Shown: positions 28,726 through 38,272, numbered from the stretch's first letter. The stretch: 64,000 nt of DNA from an uncultured Latescibacterota bacterium (GCA_951812755.1 OX638329.1:4534522-4598521); one strand, 5' to 3'. Notes: generated by a model not told the origin, from the sequence alone. Translations and numbers: made by a program.

Positions 28726-28774
28726 GGTACTGGTTTCGTCCATTTTTCAGAAATTGTCCTGGAGGCCGGAAATT

Positions 28775-29608
28775 ATGGAGAACGATACAAAACTATCCCC
28801 TCTTCAAGGCCTGGAAGATCGCGTTGCGGTCGTGACGGGCGGGAGCCGGGGCATCGGCCGGGCGATCGCCCGCGAGTTGGCACTTCAGGGGGCGGCGGTC
28901 GCCGTCAACTATACCGCCAATGCCTCGGCGGCCGCGAGCGTGGTCGGTGAGATTGAACGGGATGATGGACAGGCTATGGCGATCCAAGCCGATGTGTCGG
29001 ATCGCGCAGCGGTGGAGGTCATGATCCAGGCAGCGGTTCAACGTTTTGGCGGGGTCGATATTCTGGTCAACAACGCCGGTATCGATGTCGCCAGTTCTGT
29101 TCTCGATACTACCGATGCCGATTGGGAACGGATTTTTGCGGTGAATGCTCGGGGGTGCTTTCTCTGTACGCAAATCGCGGCTCAGGTTATGATCAATGCC
29201 GGGGGCGGTGGACGGATCATCAACATCAGTTCGCTCAACGCCCGCCTGGGCTGGATTGCGAGAGCCGCCTACAGCGCCTCCAAAGGCGCGATGGAGGCGT
29301 TCACCCGGTGCTGTGCCCGCGATCTGGGACCGCATAGAATCACGGTCAACGCCGTGGCACCCGGCGCGATTCGCACCGAGATCTGGGGCGATACGCTTAC
29401 ATCCGAAGCTGAAAAGGCACAGGCCGAGCGCGTTGCCCTCGGGCACATCGGAGAGCCGGAGGACATCGCAGGGATCGTTGTATTTCTGGCATCCTCAGCC
29501 GCGCGCTTTATCACCGGCGAGGTTATCCTGGTGGATGGCGGCCGGGGGACATGCGATTACTTGCCGACAGAGCATGCGTTAGAGGACAAGATGTATCCAC
29601 AGATTTGA
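28775..29608 (+). CDS. Short-chain dehydrogenase/reductase (3-oxoacyl-reductase/glucose dehydrogenase type)
   Basis: The 277-residue protein has the classical SDR cofactor motif TGGSRGIG (near residue 20), the NNAG motif (VNNAGID), the catalytic Ser in ISSLNA and YSASKG (Tyr-x3-Lys), all intact. It would use NAD(P)H to interconvert an alcohol and a ketone. GGAGG lies upstream of the ATG at 28775; an earlier in-frame ATG overlaps the previous gene. It is in one operon with the Gfo/Idh and M20-like genes (short gaps), suggesting successive steps on one substrate. Confidence 0.9.
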   Translation: MENDTKLSPLQGLEDRVAVVTGGSRGIGRAIARELALQGAAVAVNYTANASAAASVVGEIERDDGQAMAIQADVSDRAAVEVMIQAAVQRFGGVDILVNNAGIDVASSVLDTTDADWERIFAVNARGCFLCTQIAAQVMINAGGGGRIINISSLNARLGWIARAAYSASKGAMEAFTRCCARDLGPHRITVNAVAPGAIRTEIWGDTLTSEAEKAQAERVALGHIGEPEDIAGIVVFLASSAARFITGEVILVDGGRGTCDYLPTEHALEDKMYPQI

Positions 29609-29625
29609 TCAGGAGGGCGTTAAAA

Positions 29626-30999
29626 ATGGCAGAGGATACACTTAAACAGATTTTCGAATATGTTGATCAACATTTCGACGATCATCTGGCAGCTACGCAA
29701 CGCTATCTTCGCCAACCCAGCATCTCAACGGAGAATTTGGGAATACAGGAGTGTGCCGAAATGACCGCAGAGATGCTGCGAGACCTGGGTGCAGACGCGA
29801 GGCTGGTCCCTCTGCAAGGCGGTCATCCCGTCGTGTACGGCCACTTGATGTCCAGGAACAGCGATCGCACCCTTCTGGTCTATGGCATGTATGACGTCCA
29901 ACCGGTAGATCCACTGGAGGCCTGGGATTCGCCGCCCTTTGAGGCCAGGATTATGGATGGCCGTATCATTGCCCGGGGTGCCATAAACACCAAGGGACCG
30001 CTGATGGCTTTTATTCACGCCGTCCATTCCATTCAGGCCGTTACAGGTGATGTGCCCGTCAACCTCATTTTTCTCATAGACGGTGAGGAAGAATTGGGCA
30101 GTCGGCACCTGCCTCAGTTTATTGAACAGTACACAGATGAGTTGAAGACCGCCGATGCAATGTACTACCATCTCCCATTGGAAACCGTTAAAGGCCATCC
30201 GCAGGTAAGTCTGGGTTTCAAAGGCATTGCTTACTTTGAGCTGGAAGTGAAAACACTGCCGACTGATGCGCATTCCATGGTCGGGCCTGTGGTCAACAGC
30301 TCGGTGTGGCGGCTGATCTGGGCACTTAATTCTATGCGCGGAGCCGACGACCGAATCGCGATTGATGGCTTTTATGAGAATGTGCAGCCTCCCACCGAGG
30401 AGGATGAGCGCATGCTCACCGATCTGCTCGATATCTGGGGGCCCCGTGCCTTCAAGGAGATGTACGGTATTACGGAATTCCGTGAAGGGCTTGATGGCCT
30501 GGACCTTGTCAGAGAAGCGATTTTTGCGCCTGGCCTGAATATCGACGGCTTTCTGTCAGGCTACACTGGGCCTGGACCCAAGGCGATTGTGCCGGCTTCG
30601 GCGATGTGCAAGATAGACATCCGGCTGGTGCCGGATATGACTGTCCAGGAGATTCTGGACAAGGTACGCGCCCATCTGGACCGGCACGGATATGGTGATA
30701 TCGAGCTGAGATTTGTGACCGGGTACGATCCAGCCAGAACATCGCCGAAAGAGCATATCGCGCAAGCCGCCGTTAGAGCCCTCAAAAGGTTAGACGCCGA
30801 GCCTGGCGTTGTGCCTATATTACCTGGAACGGCTCCGCAAGTGTTGTTCAGTGAGCCCCCGTTGAACCTGCCCTTTGTGATGTCGGGACTCGGTCACGGC
30901 TGGTTGCTGCACGCCCCTAACGAGTATTTCGAAGTGGAGGGCTTGCTGGCATGCGAAAAGTCGGCGGTTGCACTTCTGTATGAATTTGCGGATGTCTGA
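29626..30999 (+). CDS. M20-family hydrolase-like protein with substituted metal ligands
   Basis: This 457-residue protein has the M20 dipeptidase layout (DVQPVDPLEAW, DGEEELGS, HAPNEY) with a lid domain at about 190-320. The first metal histidine is replaced by M88 (GMYDVQP instead of GHYDVQP), and the bridging aspartate motif reads A-I-N-T-K-G, giving N121. The EEE cluster (E154-E156) and H429 are kept. The enzyme may bind one metal or act in another way. It starts after AGGAGGGCG and its stop overlaps a short ORF by TGATG. M20 relatives hydrolyse peptide or amide bonds. Activity cannot be told from sequence. Confidence 0.8.
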   Translation: MAEDTLKQIFEYVDQHFDDHLAATQRYLRQPSISTENLGIQECAEMTAEMLRDLGADARLVPLQGGHPVVYGHLMSRNSDRTLLVYGMYDVQPVDPLEAWDSPPFEARIMDGRIIARGAINTKGPLMAFIHAVHSIQAVTGDVPVNLIFLIDGEEELGSRHLPQFIEQYTDELKTADAMYYHLPLETVKGHPQVSLGFKGIAYFELEVKTLPTDAHSMVGPVVNSSVWRLIWALNSMRGADDRIAIDGFYENVQPPTEEDERMLTDLLDIWGPRAFKEMYGITEFREGLDGLDLVREAIFAPGLNIDGFLSGYTGPGPKAIVPASAMCKIDIRLVPDMTVQEILDKVRAHLDRHGYGDIELRFVTGYDPARTSPKEHIAQAAVRALKRLDAEPGVVPILPGTAPQVLFSEPPLNLPFVMSGLGHGWLLHAPNEYFEVEGLLACEKSAVALLYEFADV

Positions 31000-31175
31000 T
31001 GGTTGTGGCGGAATTGTCGAAGGCTATTCCGATTGCCGAGGATATCCAGAAAAAGGAAGGGCTGTTGCTCACAAAGATGGAAGAAGGGGTGAGCTTGCTC
31101 GATATGTTGAATTTTGAGGAACACTCTGCGAAGGTGGGTGCTGGAAAAGAGAGCGAGTTGAAGTTTATCGTTTGA
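30999..31175 (+). pseudogene. 58-codon remnant resembling the C-terminus of an RraA-like/HMG-aldolase protein
   Basis: ATG overlaps the previous stop (TGATG) and 58 codons follow. The middle (AEDIQKKEGLLLTKMEEG then VSLLDML) resembles the C-terminal helices of RraA-like/4-hydroxy-4-methyl-2-oxoglutarate aldolase proteins, which usually have about 150 more residues. The rest of the gene is absent, so this is probably a decayed fragment still coupled to the M20-like gene. It could instead be a real small protein. Confidence 0.45.
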
Positions 31176-31223
31176 GTTATTACCGCCCACGATAAAAAAA
31201 ATGGACATTAGGGCAGATAGGTT

Positions 31224-33239
31224 ATGAATAGCCGAGAACCAGTTTTCGTTTCCTCCAGGGCGACGAATGAATCGACTGCCGTAGATGAGGCGCACCTGTC
31301 TGCACCGGTGCAGAAGGAGGGAATTACAACGAGATCGGTGATTCTGGGCGTGCTCTTCGCGGCCTTCGCCAGCCTGTTTCTGACCTACGACGAGTACGTG
31401 ATCCGCTCCTCGTATCTCAACTTGAGTCATTTCCCTCTGATTGCCTTTCTGTGCTTCCTGGCCCTGGTTGTTTTGAACGTCGTTCTGGGTCGTCTGGGTT
31501 TTGTGCGCCCGCTTTCGTCCTTCGAACTGCTGATCATCCTGGCGATGGTGATGGCCGGGAGCGTGTTGCCGACATGGCAACTGACGGGCTTTTGGCTGGC
31601 GATCATTTCCTCTCCTTACTACTTTGCCACGCCAGAGAACCGGTGGGAACCATATTTTCACAACTACATCTCCGACTGGCTGACCCCATCCGACCAGACC
31701 GGCGCGATGACGTGGTTTTTCGAGGGTTTGCCGGCAGGAGAGCGTATTCCCTGGGAGGTGTGGGTAGTCCCCCTATTCTGGTGGGTCTGTTTTATCGCGG
31801 CGGTGACACTGGTTTCGGCGTGCATCGTGGTGGCATTGAGAAGGCAGTGGACTCATCACGAGAAGCTGGGCTACCCTCTGGTGAGTGTCGGAATTGAGAT
31901 GGCGACGAAATCCGGAGCAGTCGGCTTCAGGCCGGAGTTCATGCAGGGAAAACTGTTCTGGGCCGGGGTGGCGATTCCGTTTGGGATCGTCTGCTGGAAC
32001 ATCCTGACCTATCTTGCCCCGGGCCTCCCGGCCATTCCCCTGGGTGGAGGAAACGTGGTTCTTTACCAGGGCGCGCCGGGTATAAACCTGAACATCCACT
32101 TTTTTGCGATGGCGTTCGGTTTTTTTGCGAACTTAGAGGTGCTGTTCAGCATCTGGTTCTTCTTTCTCATCTTTATTCTCGAGGCCTCCATCTTCAACCG
32201 CATCGGCTACAGTGCTGGGGAAGGAGCGTACTGGTCATCCTACAGCGCGGCCACCGGCTGGCAATGCTGGGGAGCGTTCTGGTGTATGGTGTTCTGGGTG
32301 ATATGGACAGCGCGGCACCACCTGAAGAATATAGTGCGCGGTGCCTTCGGGGATGCCAGTCTCGCCGAGGACGGCGACGAGATGATGTCCTATCGGACCG
32401 TCGTGTTTGGATTTATCCTGGGTATAGTATTCATTCTCTTCTGGCTGCACAGCGCAGGGATGAGCTACACGATGGCCCTGGTGTTGACGGTTTCTACTCT
32501 CGTCATATACATCGGGGTGTCGAGGATCGTAGTCGAGACCGGCCTGGCTTATGTGCGGGCGCCGATGACGGCGCAGTATTCCACGCTGTATGTGCTGGGC
32601 ACCGAGGCGACCTCGGGGGCCAGCCTGACCGCCTTGACCTTCACATACTCCTTAGTGGCCCGGGGGACGGGGCTGTTCATGCCGGTATTGACTCAGGTGG
32701 GAAAGGTGGCGGATGTGGCCGCACGTTCCAGGAAAGGAATTCTGGTCTGCACCGGTCTGGCGCTGTTTGTTTCTCTGCTCTGCTCAGTGTGGGGAACCCT
32801 TTACCTGGGATATGCCCACGGAGCCTACAACTTTAACTCCTGGAAGATCAATTCCGCTGCGCCGAAGGTCCTCAACGACGTGGTCGTGTATATGCAATCG
32901 CCTTTTCCGACCGACTGGGTGAAGCTGCAGTTCTTCTGGATCGGCGCCGGGGTTATGGCTGTGATGACGTTCTTGCGGTATCGGTTTTCCGGCTGGCCGA
33001 TCCATCCGATTGGATTTGCGATTTCATCCACCTATTTCAGCTACCGAATGACCTTTTCCATCTTTCTGGCCTGGGCGTTTAAATGGACCTTTATAAAGGT
33101 CGGGGACGCGGCGCTCTACAGGCGATCCAGGCCGTTTTTTATCGGCATCCTGGTCGGCTGGGCACTGGGAGTCTCCCTGACAATTCTTGTGGATGCGATC
33201 TGGTTCCCCGGTAGCGGCCACCATATCCACGCAGACTAA
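31224..33239 (+). CDS. Polytopic membrane permease, DUF6785/OPT-like
   Basis: The 671-residue protein has a roughly 40-residue cytoplasmic N-terminus, then many hydrophobic helices (about 12-14), for example ILGVLFAAFASLFL near 45. It looks like the DUF6785/DUF6784 family, related to oligopeptide-type transporters and frequent beside Gfo/Idh genes in planctomycete and latescibacterial genomes. A uniporter or symporter role at the inner membrane is inferred. It lies between the M20-like and third Gfo/Idh genes, so it may carry their substrate. Confidence 0.7.
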   Translation: MNSREPVFVSSRATNESTAVDEAHLSAPVQKEGITTRSVILGVLFAAFASLFLTYDEYVIRSSYLNLSHFPLIAFLCFLALVVLNVVLGRLGFVRPLSSFELLIILAMVMAGSVLPTWQLTGFWLAIISSPYYFATPENRWEPYFHNYISDWLTPSDQTGAMTWFFEGLPAGERIPWEVWVVPLFWWVCFIAAVTLVSACIVVALRRQWTHHEKLGYPLVSVGIEMATKSGAVGFRPEFMQGKLFWAGVAIPFGIVCWNILTYLAPGLPAIPLGGGNVVLYQGAPGINLNIHFFAMAFGFFANLEVLFSIWFFFLIFILEASIFNRIGYSAGEGAYWSSYSAATGWQCWGAFWCMVFWVIWTARHHLKNIVRGAFGDASLAEDGDEMMSYRTVVFGFILGIVFILFWLHSAGMSYTMALVLTVSTLVIYIGVSRIVVETGLAYVRAPMTAQYSTLYVLGTEATSGASLTALTFTYSLVARGTGLFMPVLTQVGKVADVAARSRKGILVCTGLALFVSLLCSVWGTLYLGYAHGAYNFNSWKINSAAPKVLNDVVVYMQSPFPTDWVKLQFFWIGAGVMAVMTFLRYRFSGWPIHPIGFAISSTYFSYRMTFSIFLAWAFKWTFIKVGDAALYRRSRPFFIGILVGWALGVSLTILVDAIWFPGSGHHIHAD

Positions 33240-33292
33240 AGCCATATGGCACACGCTTGAGCAATTGAGATGATCAGAAGGAGAAACAGGCG

Positions 33293-34531
33293 ATGGCAAA
33301 GACATTGAAGGTTGCCGTGGTCGGGATGGGCCATGGGAGGGCACACGTTCGGGTGTTCAACGAGTACATCGACCAGACGGAGGTGGTGATGGTCTGCGAT
33401 GTCGTTGAGGAGCGAGCCAGGGCTGCGGCAGAGGAGCACGGTATCGGCAAGTGGACCACCCGCTACGCCGATGTGCTCGCCGAAAAGGACGTGGACCTGG
33501 TGGTCCTCTGCACGCCCTGTCACCTGCACGGACAGCACACCCTTGCGGCACTGGACCATTGGAAGCACGTCCTGGTTGAGGTGCCAATGGAGAACCAGTC
33601 TCTGGAGACGCTCTGGAAAATTGTGTATATGTCTGAAAGGCGCAATCTGAAGGTCCAGATGGACAATCAGCTCCGGTGGATGGCACCGACGGTGCATATG
33701 AAGCGGTTGATCGAACAGGGGAATCTTGGAGATATCTACTATGTGGAGACGGAATATGTCCACGACATTGAGGGAATTACCATCCGGCAAGATGGTTCTC
33801 CAACCTTCCGATGGGGGCTGGGAGAACTGGCCCAAGGATCGATCAACGCCGGCGGCGGTCTGTATGCCGTGGACAATGCGTACTGGTTGATGGGAGAGCA
33901 ATTCGTCGAGGTGTTCGGGTACGGAAACAAGAAGAATATGCCCTATCGACAGGTGTACGATCACGAAGTGGCACTGTTCAAAACGGCGAGCGGTGCGATT
34001 GCCCGATGCGTCTGTTCAAAGGGGCCGAAGCGACCCACGATAGAGTATGCCGCTGTGTACGGGACGAAGGGCACGCTGGAGACCTCCGGGCGTCTGCCCC
34101 ATCCTCCCGATGGTCCGGGTGTCTATGGCTGCTTTGCCGACGAAGATCCGAATTATAGCAGGGGTGTCTATGGGTGGATGTACACGGAGTCCGCCAAACA
34201 GGAGGACGGGGCTGCAAAGGAGCAGCCGGAACACGGGATGGTGAAAATCGAGGTGCCGCCGCTGATTGTGGATGAGGAAATCTCCAAGAGGGTAGGCCAC
34301 GGCGGCACGGAGTACCTGGCCGACCTGGATTTGGTGAATGCCATCCTGGAGGACTACCAACCGCCGTGCAACGTCTATGAGAGCGCCCGGTCCTGCGCCG
34401 GGGCAATCTGTGCGGTGCAGTCGATCTACGAGGGCAGGCCGGTCCAGGTGCCGGATATTGTAGATAGAAGCGACGCCGTCAAGCAGTTTGGACCGCTACC
34501 TACTGCACACCAGAACTCGGACGAGCTATAA
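33293..34531 (+). CDS. Gfo/Idh/MocA-family oxidoreductase (paralogue 3) with altered catalytic motifs
   Basis: This 412-residue protein has VVGMGHGRAHVRVF at its N-terminus. The EKP motif reads E96-V97-P98 and the histidine position is Y191 (GGGLYAVD), the same double change as in paralogue 2. It keeps the overall length and C-terminal domain. GGAGAAACAGGCG precedes the start. Its stop overlaps the start of a Tat-signal fragment, so a further partner was probably once encoded here. Substrate unknown. Confidence 0.85.
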   Translation: MAKTLKVAVVGMGHGRAHVRVFNEYIDQTEVVMVCDVVEERARAAAEEHGIGKWTTRYADVLAEKDVDLVVLCTPCHLHGQHTLAALDHWKHVLVEVPMENQSLETLWKIVYMSERRNLKVQMDNQLRWMAPTVHMKRLIEQGNLGDIYYVETEYVHDIEGITIRQDGSPTFRWGLGELAQGSINAGGGLYAVDNAYWLMGEQFVEVFGYGNKKNMPYRQVYDHEVALFKTASGAIARCVCSKGPKRPTIEYAAVYGTKGTLETSGRLPHPPDGPGVYGCFADEDPNYSRGVYGWMYTESAKQEDGAAKEQPEHGMVKIEVPPLIVDEEISKRVGHGGTEYLADLDLVNAILEDYQPPCNVYESARSCAGAICAVQSIYEGRPVQVPDIVDRSDAVKQFGPLPTAHQNSDEL

Positions 34532-34624
34532 TGACACGAAGGGAGTTTCTTGCAAGGGGCGGCCGAGCAACCACCGGTCTGGCAGGTCTGTCTCTGGCTG
34601 TACGGCTGACAATGGAGGATGGAA
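34531..34624 (+). pseudogene. Orphan Tat signal peptide, 5' remnant of an exported-protein gene
   Basis: ATG overlaps the previous stop by one base. The ORF begins MTRREFLARGGRATTG, a twin-arginine signal followed by a hydrophobic stretch. The frame then runs on inside the next gene without recognisable domain content. The mature part has been lost, probably when the TPR/FG-GAP block was inserted or when sequence was deleted. Confidence 0.55.
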
Positions 34625-36907
34625 ATGCGGGTTTTCTTGTTGTTGCTGATCGCGGTTCCGGTCTGGGCCCTAACTTCGGACCAGGAGGAGATCGAGGCGC
34701 ATTATCGGCGCGGGGTCGAATCTATGGATCAGAGCCGGTACAATCAGGCGATCCAGGCATTTCGTCGCTGTCTGGAGATCGACTCTTCCCACTACGATGC
34801 CCGCGTACGGCTGGGAGAGATCTATCTGAGACAGCAGATGTTGGGGCGAGCGGCCGATGTGCTCCACCAGGCGACCGAGATCGAGCCGGACCGGATCGAA
34901 GCTCGCCTGGTGCTTGCGGAGGTTCTGGCGACCGAGGGGCGGTTCTTCGACTCCCGACAGGAGATCCAGCAAGTGCTTTTGACCGATCCAGACAGTATCC
35001 CTGCGGATGCACGGATGAAGGTCGGCTACCTCCTGGGGATCGCGGGAGGGATGCTTCCCAACCTGGAGGAGGCCAAGAGGCAGTTTGAGAAGGTGCTGGA
35101 GGTGAATCCCGATCATGTGGGCGCTTCTTTTCAGCTGGGTATCGTGGAACTCAGACTCGGTCAATTTTTTGAAGCCGCAGAACGCTTCGCATCGATTATC
35201 TCGCATTATCCCCAGCATTTTGAAGCCCAATATCAACTCGGGATTACCTATCTCCGAAGCCAGGATTACCGCAAGGCCATTCCCGCTTTGAAAGAAGCCC
35301 TTAAAATCAGGCCGGGCAGCCTGGAGACCAAATGGGCCCTTAAACTCGCCTACGATCGGGAAGGCGGATATCCAGAGGATTTGGAGGAGAGATACAGACT
35401 CAGTCTTTTCCAAGAGGATATCAATAATTCCCCCGTCCTGTTCACCGACGTTGCTGTCCAGGTCGGGGTTGCAAAGGTGGACGGCGGACGAGGTAGTGCC
35501 TGGGGAGACTATGACAACGATGGAGACCAGGATATTTTCGCCCTGGGACATTATTCGCCTCAGGTCCTCTACCGGAACAACGGGGACGGTAGCTTTACCG
35601 ACGTGGCCGCTCGTGCGGGACTGGCCGATATGCCGGGAGGTTTCGCGTCTCTGTTTGCCGACTACGACAACGACGGGGACCTGGATCTCTACGTAACCCG
35701 GGATGGCTGGTTTGGCAAGAAACCGAATTCGCTCTACCGGAACAATGGGGATGGCACCTTTGACGATGTGACGGAGAGGACTGGTGCAGGAGATTCCGGG
35801 TCGGGCTTTGGCGCTGCCTGGGGGGATTACGACAATGATGGGGCTCTCGACCTTTATATTGCCAACGGTGTGGTCGGGGATGCGTCACCCAACGTGCTCT
35901 ATCGCAACAATGGCGACGGCAGTTTCACCAATGTTGCCGCTCAAGCAGGTGTTGCAGACACCCGATCGGCTATCGGAACAGCCTTTGGGGATTACGATAA
36001 AGATGGCTACCTGGACCTGTATGTCGTCAATCATACGGAGCCCAATGTCCTTTATCACAACAATGGGGATGGGACATTTACAGATGTGAGCGACCGAGCC
36101 GGAGTCGCCTCAAGACGGAAGGGGTTTGTGACGTTCTTTTTGGACTATGACAACGATGCGGATCTCGATCTTTTCTTTTCCTCTATGGCCGATTTCACCG
36201 ATTATATCCAGAGTCAAGTTGACGGAGAAACTGGCCCGGACGCCTATTATAGCACGCCCGTGCTTTACCGCAACAACGGGGATGGAACCTTCACAGATGT
36301 GACCATCCAGGCGGGGCTGAACAAGGCCTTCGGATCAATGGGGGCCAACTTTGGCGATATTGACCAGGATGGATATCAGGACCTCTACCTGGCCAACGGG
36401 GGACCGGAGATGGGGCGGTTAGAACCCGATGCTCTTTACCGCAACAATGGGGATGGGACATTTACAGATGTGACCGCGTCTACCGCCGTCGTCGAACAGG
36501 TCGGAAAGGGGCATGGTGTGACGTTTGCAGATTATGATAGTGACGGTGATTTGGATATTTACGTCCCCGTTGGAGGGGCGTTCATAGGGGATCAATGGGT
36601 GAATCGCTTATATCGCAACGATGGGAATTCCAACGCCTGGCTGGTGGTTAAAACGGTTGGAACTCGGAGCAACCGGGATGGGATCGGGGCGGCGGTGACC
36701 GTGCGTGCGGGTTCGCTGTTATTGTACGCAGAGGTCAGCGGAGGATGCGGCTTCGGATCCACGAATAGCCTTCCGCTGGAGTTCGGGTTGGGATCCAACA
36801 AGCGCGTGGACCTTCTGGAGATTCGATGGCCGAGCGGTGTGGTTCAACGATTTGAGAATCTCCAGGTGAATCAGGTCCTCACGGTGACGGAAGGAGAGGA
36901 ATTGTGA
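34625..36907 (+). CDS. Exported TPR and FG-GAP/ASPIC (CRTAC1-like) protein
   Basis: The 760-residue protein has a signal peptide (MRVFLLLLIAVPVWA), TPR repeats (about 20-260), then about seven FG-GAP/VCBS repeats with calcium-binding loops such as DYDNDGDQD and the recurrent VLYRNNGDGSF, and an ASPIC/UnbV domain at the C-terminus (RDGIGAAV..., RWPSGVVQ). GGAGG is 6 bp before ATG 34625. Such proteins are extracellular beta-propellers thought to mediate binding. It overlaps the next gene by GTGA. Unknown ligand. Confidence 0.8.
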   Translation: MRVFLLLLIAVPVWALTSDQEEIEAHYRRGVESMDQSRYNQAIQAFRRCLEIDSSHYDARVRLGEIYLRQQMLGRAADVLHQATEIEPDRIEARLVLAEVLATEGRFFDSRQEIQQVLLTDPDSIPADARMKVGYLLGIAGGMLPNLEEAKRQFEKVLEVNPDHVGASFQLGIVELRLGQFFEAAERFASIISHYPQHFEAQYQLGITYLRSQDYRKAIPALKEALKIRPGSLETKWALKLAYDREGGYPEDLEERYRLSLFQEDINNSPVLFTDVAVQVGVAKVDGGRGSAWGDYDNDGDQDIFALGHYSPQVLYRNNGDGSFTDVAARAGLADMPGGFASLFADYDNDGDLDLYVTRDGWFGKKPNSLYRNNGDGTFDDVTERTGAGDSGSGFGAAWGDYDNDGALDLYIANGVVGDASPNVLYRNNGDGSFTNVAAQAGVADTRSAIGTAFGDYDKDGYLDLYVVNHTEPNVLYHNNGDGTFTDVSDRAGVASRRKGFVTFFLDYDNDADLDLFFSSMADFTDYIQSQVDGETGPDAYYSTPVLYRNNGDGTFTDVTIQAGLNKAFGSMGANFGDIDQDGYQDLYLANGGPEMGRLEPDALYRNNGDGTFTDVTASTAVVEQVGKGHGVTFADYDSDGDLDIYVPVGGAFIGDQWVNRLYRNDGNSNAWLVVKTVGTRSNRDGIGAAVTVRAGSLLLYAEVSGGCGFGSTNSLPLEFGLGSNKRVDLLEIRWPSGVVQRFENLQVNQVLTVTEGEEL

Positions 36908-38247
36908 ATGCCGGCTTAAGAAAATGGAAAAGAGGTTGGATATATGCTGTACTCCTCCTGTTGATCGGATTTATCATCTACTTCTGGCCGTATCCCGAAA
37001 GGGAGACGGGCATGTCCAGAGGGGAGATAAGATACCATTTAGGGATGAGTCACTTAAACCGGGGCGAACGCGGCAAGGCAATGGAGGTCTTCCAAAAGGC
37101 AGTCGAATTGGACCCGGACTCCCCGATGCCCTACTTTGGTTTGGGCCTTATTTACACATCCCATGGCAAATACGATGAGGCGGTGGAAGCCTTCCGTAAG
37201 GTGATCGTTCTGCGGCCAGATTTTGTGGAGGCCTACTATAACCTCGGCCGGGTTCTTGCACAGCAGGGCGAGTACACAGAGGCGATTCGAGCTTATGAAA
37301 AAGCGGTTTTGATCAACCCGGATCTGACTCAGGTATATTACAATCTGGGGGAAATCTACATGGAGGGAAAGGAGTATGCCCGGGCCATAGCGGAATATAA
37401 TAAGGCGATACAGCTTGACCCCGACTATCGAGATGCCCACTACGCGCTGGGAAACGCTTACTCAAAACAGCGCAAGTATCCGGAGGCTATTCAGGCGTAC
37501 GAACGGACTCTGGAGATCGATCCGGAACACGCGAAGTCCCACTATGGTTTGGGTATGGCCTACATGAGACAGGGAAAAACCGACGAGGGAGAGCGGGAGT
37601 TGGAGATATTCAAACGGCTGTATGCGTATATGGAAGAGGTGGAACAGGTAGAAACCGTTCTACGACAAAGTCCCAATGATCCCTCTGTTTATGTTGAGTT
37701 GGGCGTGATCCACGCACGCTACGAAAAGCTTGAGCGGGCTGCCAGGGCGTTTCAAAGGGCGATTGCGCTGGACGCCGTTTCGGTAGATGCACATCACAAT
37801 CTGGGCCTGGTCTATGCGCAGCAAGGCATGTATCGGGAGGCCGAAACATCGTTTCAAAGGGCGATTGCGCTGGACGCCGTTTCGGTAGATGCACATCACA
37901 ATCTGGGCCTGGTCTATGCGCAGCAAGGCATGTATCGGGAGGCCGAAACATCGTTTCAAAAAGCGATTGCGCTGGACTCCGAGTTTGCGCCAGCGCACGT
38001 TGAGTTGGGTGCGGTACATCAGCAGCAGGGTGTGCTGGATAAGGCGATGGCTGAATATCAAAGGGCGATTGCGCTGGATCCTTATCTGTTAAAAGCCCAT
38101 AACAACCTCGGGGTCATCTATGCAGCGCAGGGGCGATTGCAGGAAGCAGTGGCGGCCTGGAAGACGGCGCTTGCAATTGATCCGGCCGATCCCGAAACGA
38201 AGAAAAATTTGGAAGAGGCAAAAGAGATCGCACGCAAAGCTCCCTAA
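36904..38247 (+). CDS. Membrane-anchored TPR protein
   Basis: A GTG start overlaps the previous stop. The 447-residue protein has one N-terminal membrane segment (about 11-28; WIYAVLLLLIGFIIYFWP) and about ten 34-residue TPR units (A-x-YNLG and AIAL-P patterns). One unit is duplicated exactly at DNA level (37748-37960). TPR arrays are protein-binding scaffolds; between two CRTAC1-like proteins it probably helps organise them at the envelope. Confidence 0.85.
   Translation: MNAGLRKWKRGWIYAVLLLLIGFIIYFWPYPERETGMSRGEIRYHLGMSHLNRGERGKAMEVFQKAVELDPDSPMPYFGLGLIYTSHGKYDEAVEAFRKVIVLRPDFVEAYYNLGRVLAQQGEYTEAIRAYEKAVLINPDLTQVYYNLGEIYMEGKEYARAIAEYNKAIQLDPDYRDAHYALGNAYSKQRKYPEAIQAYERTLEIDPEHAKSHYGLGMAYMRQGKTDEGERELEIFKRLYAYMEEVEQVETVLRQSPNDPSVYVELGVIHARYEKLERAARAFQRAIALDAVSVDAHHNLGLVYAQQGMYREAETSFQRAIALDAVSVDAHHNLGLVYAQQGMYREAETSFQKAIALDSEFAPAHVELGAVHQQQGVLDKAMAEYQRAIALDPYLLKAHNNLGVIYAAQGRLQEAVAAWKTALAIDPADPETKKNLEEAKEIARKAP
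37748..37960 (+). repeat. Recent tandem duplication of one TPR unit (102-bp period)
   Basis: Bases 37748-37858 and 37850-37960 are identical at a 102-bp offset, exactly one 34-residue TPR. Other units have diverged, so this copy is recent; copy number may vary between strains. Confidence 0.85.
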
Positions 38248-38272
38248 AGGTGGATAGAAAGGATCGTTCAGG

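Noticed and set aside
34625-35088. Continuation of the Tat-signal frame into the next gene
   Set aside because: This part lies out of frame inside the TPR/FG-GAP gene, so only the signal fragment before 34625 is annotated.
37748-37960. CRISPR-like tandem repeats
   Set aside because: The repeats are TPR codons in frame with a 34-residue period and have no spacers.
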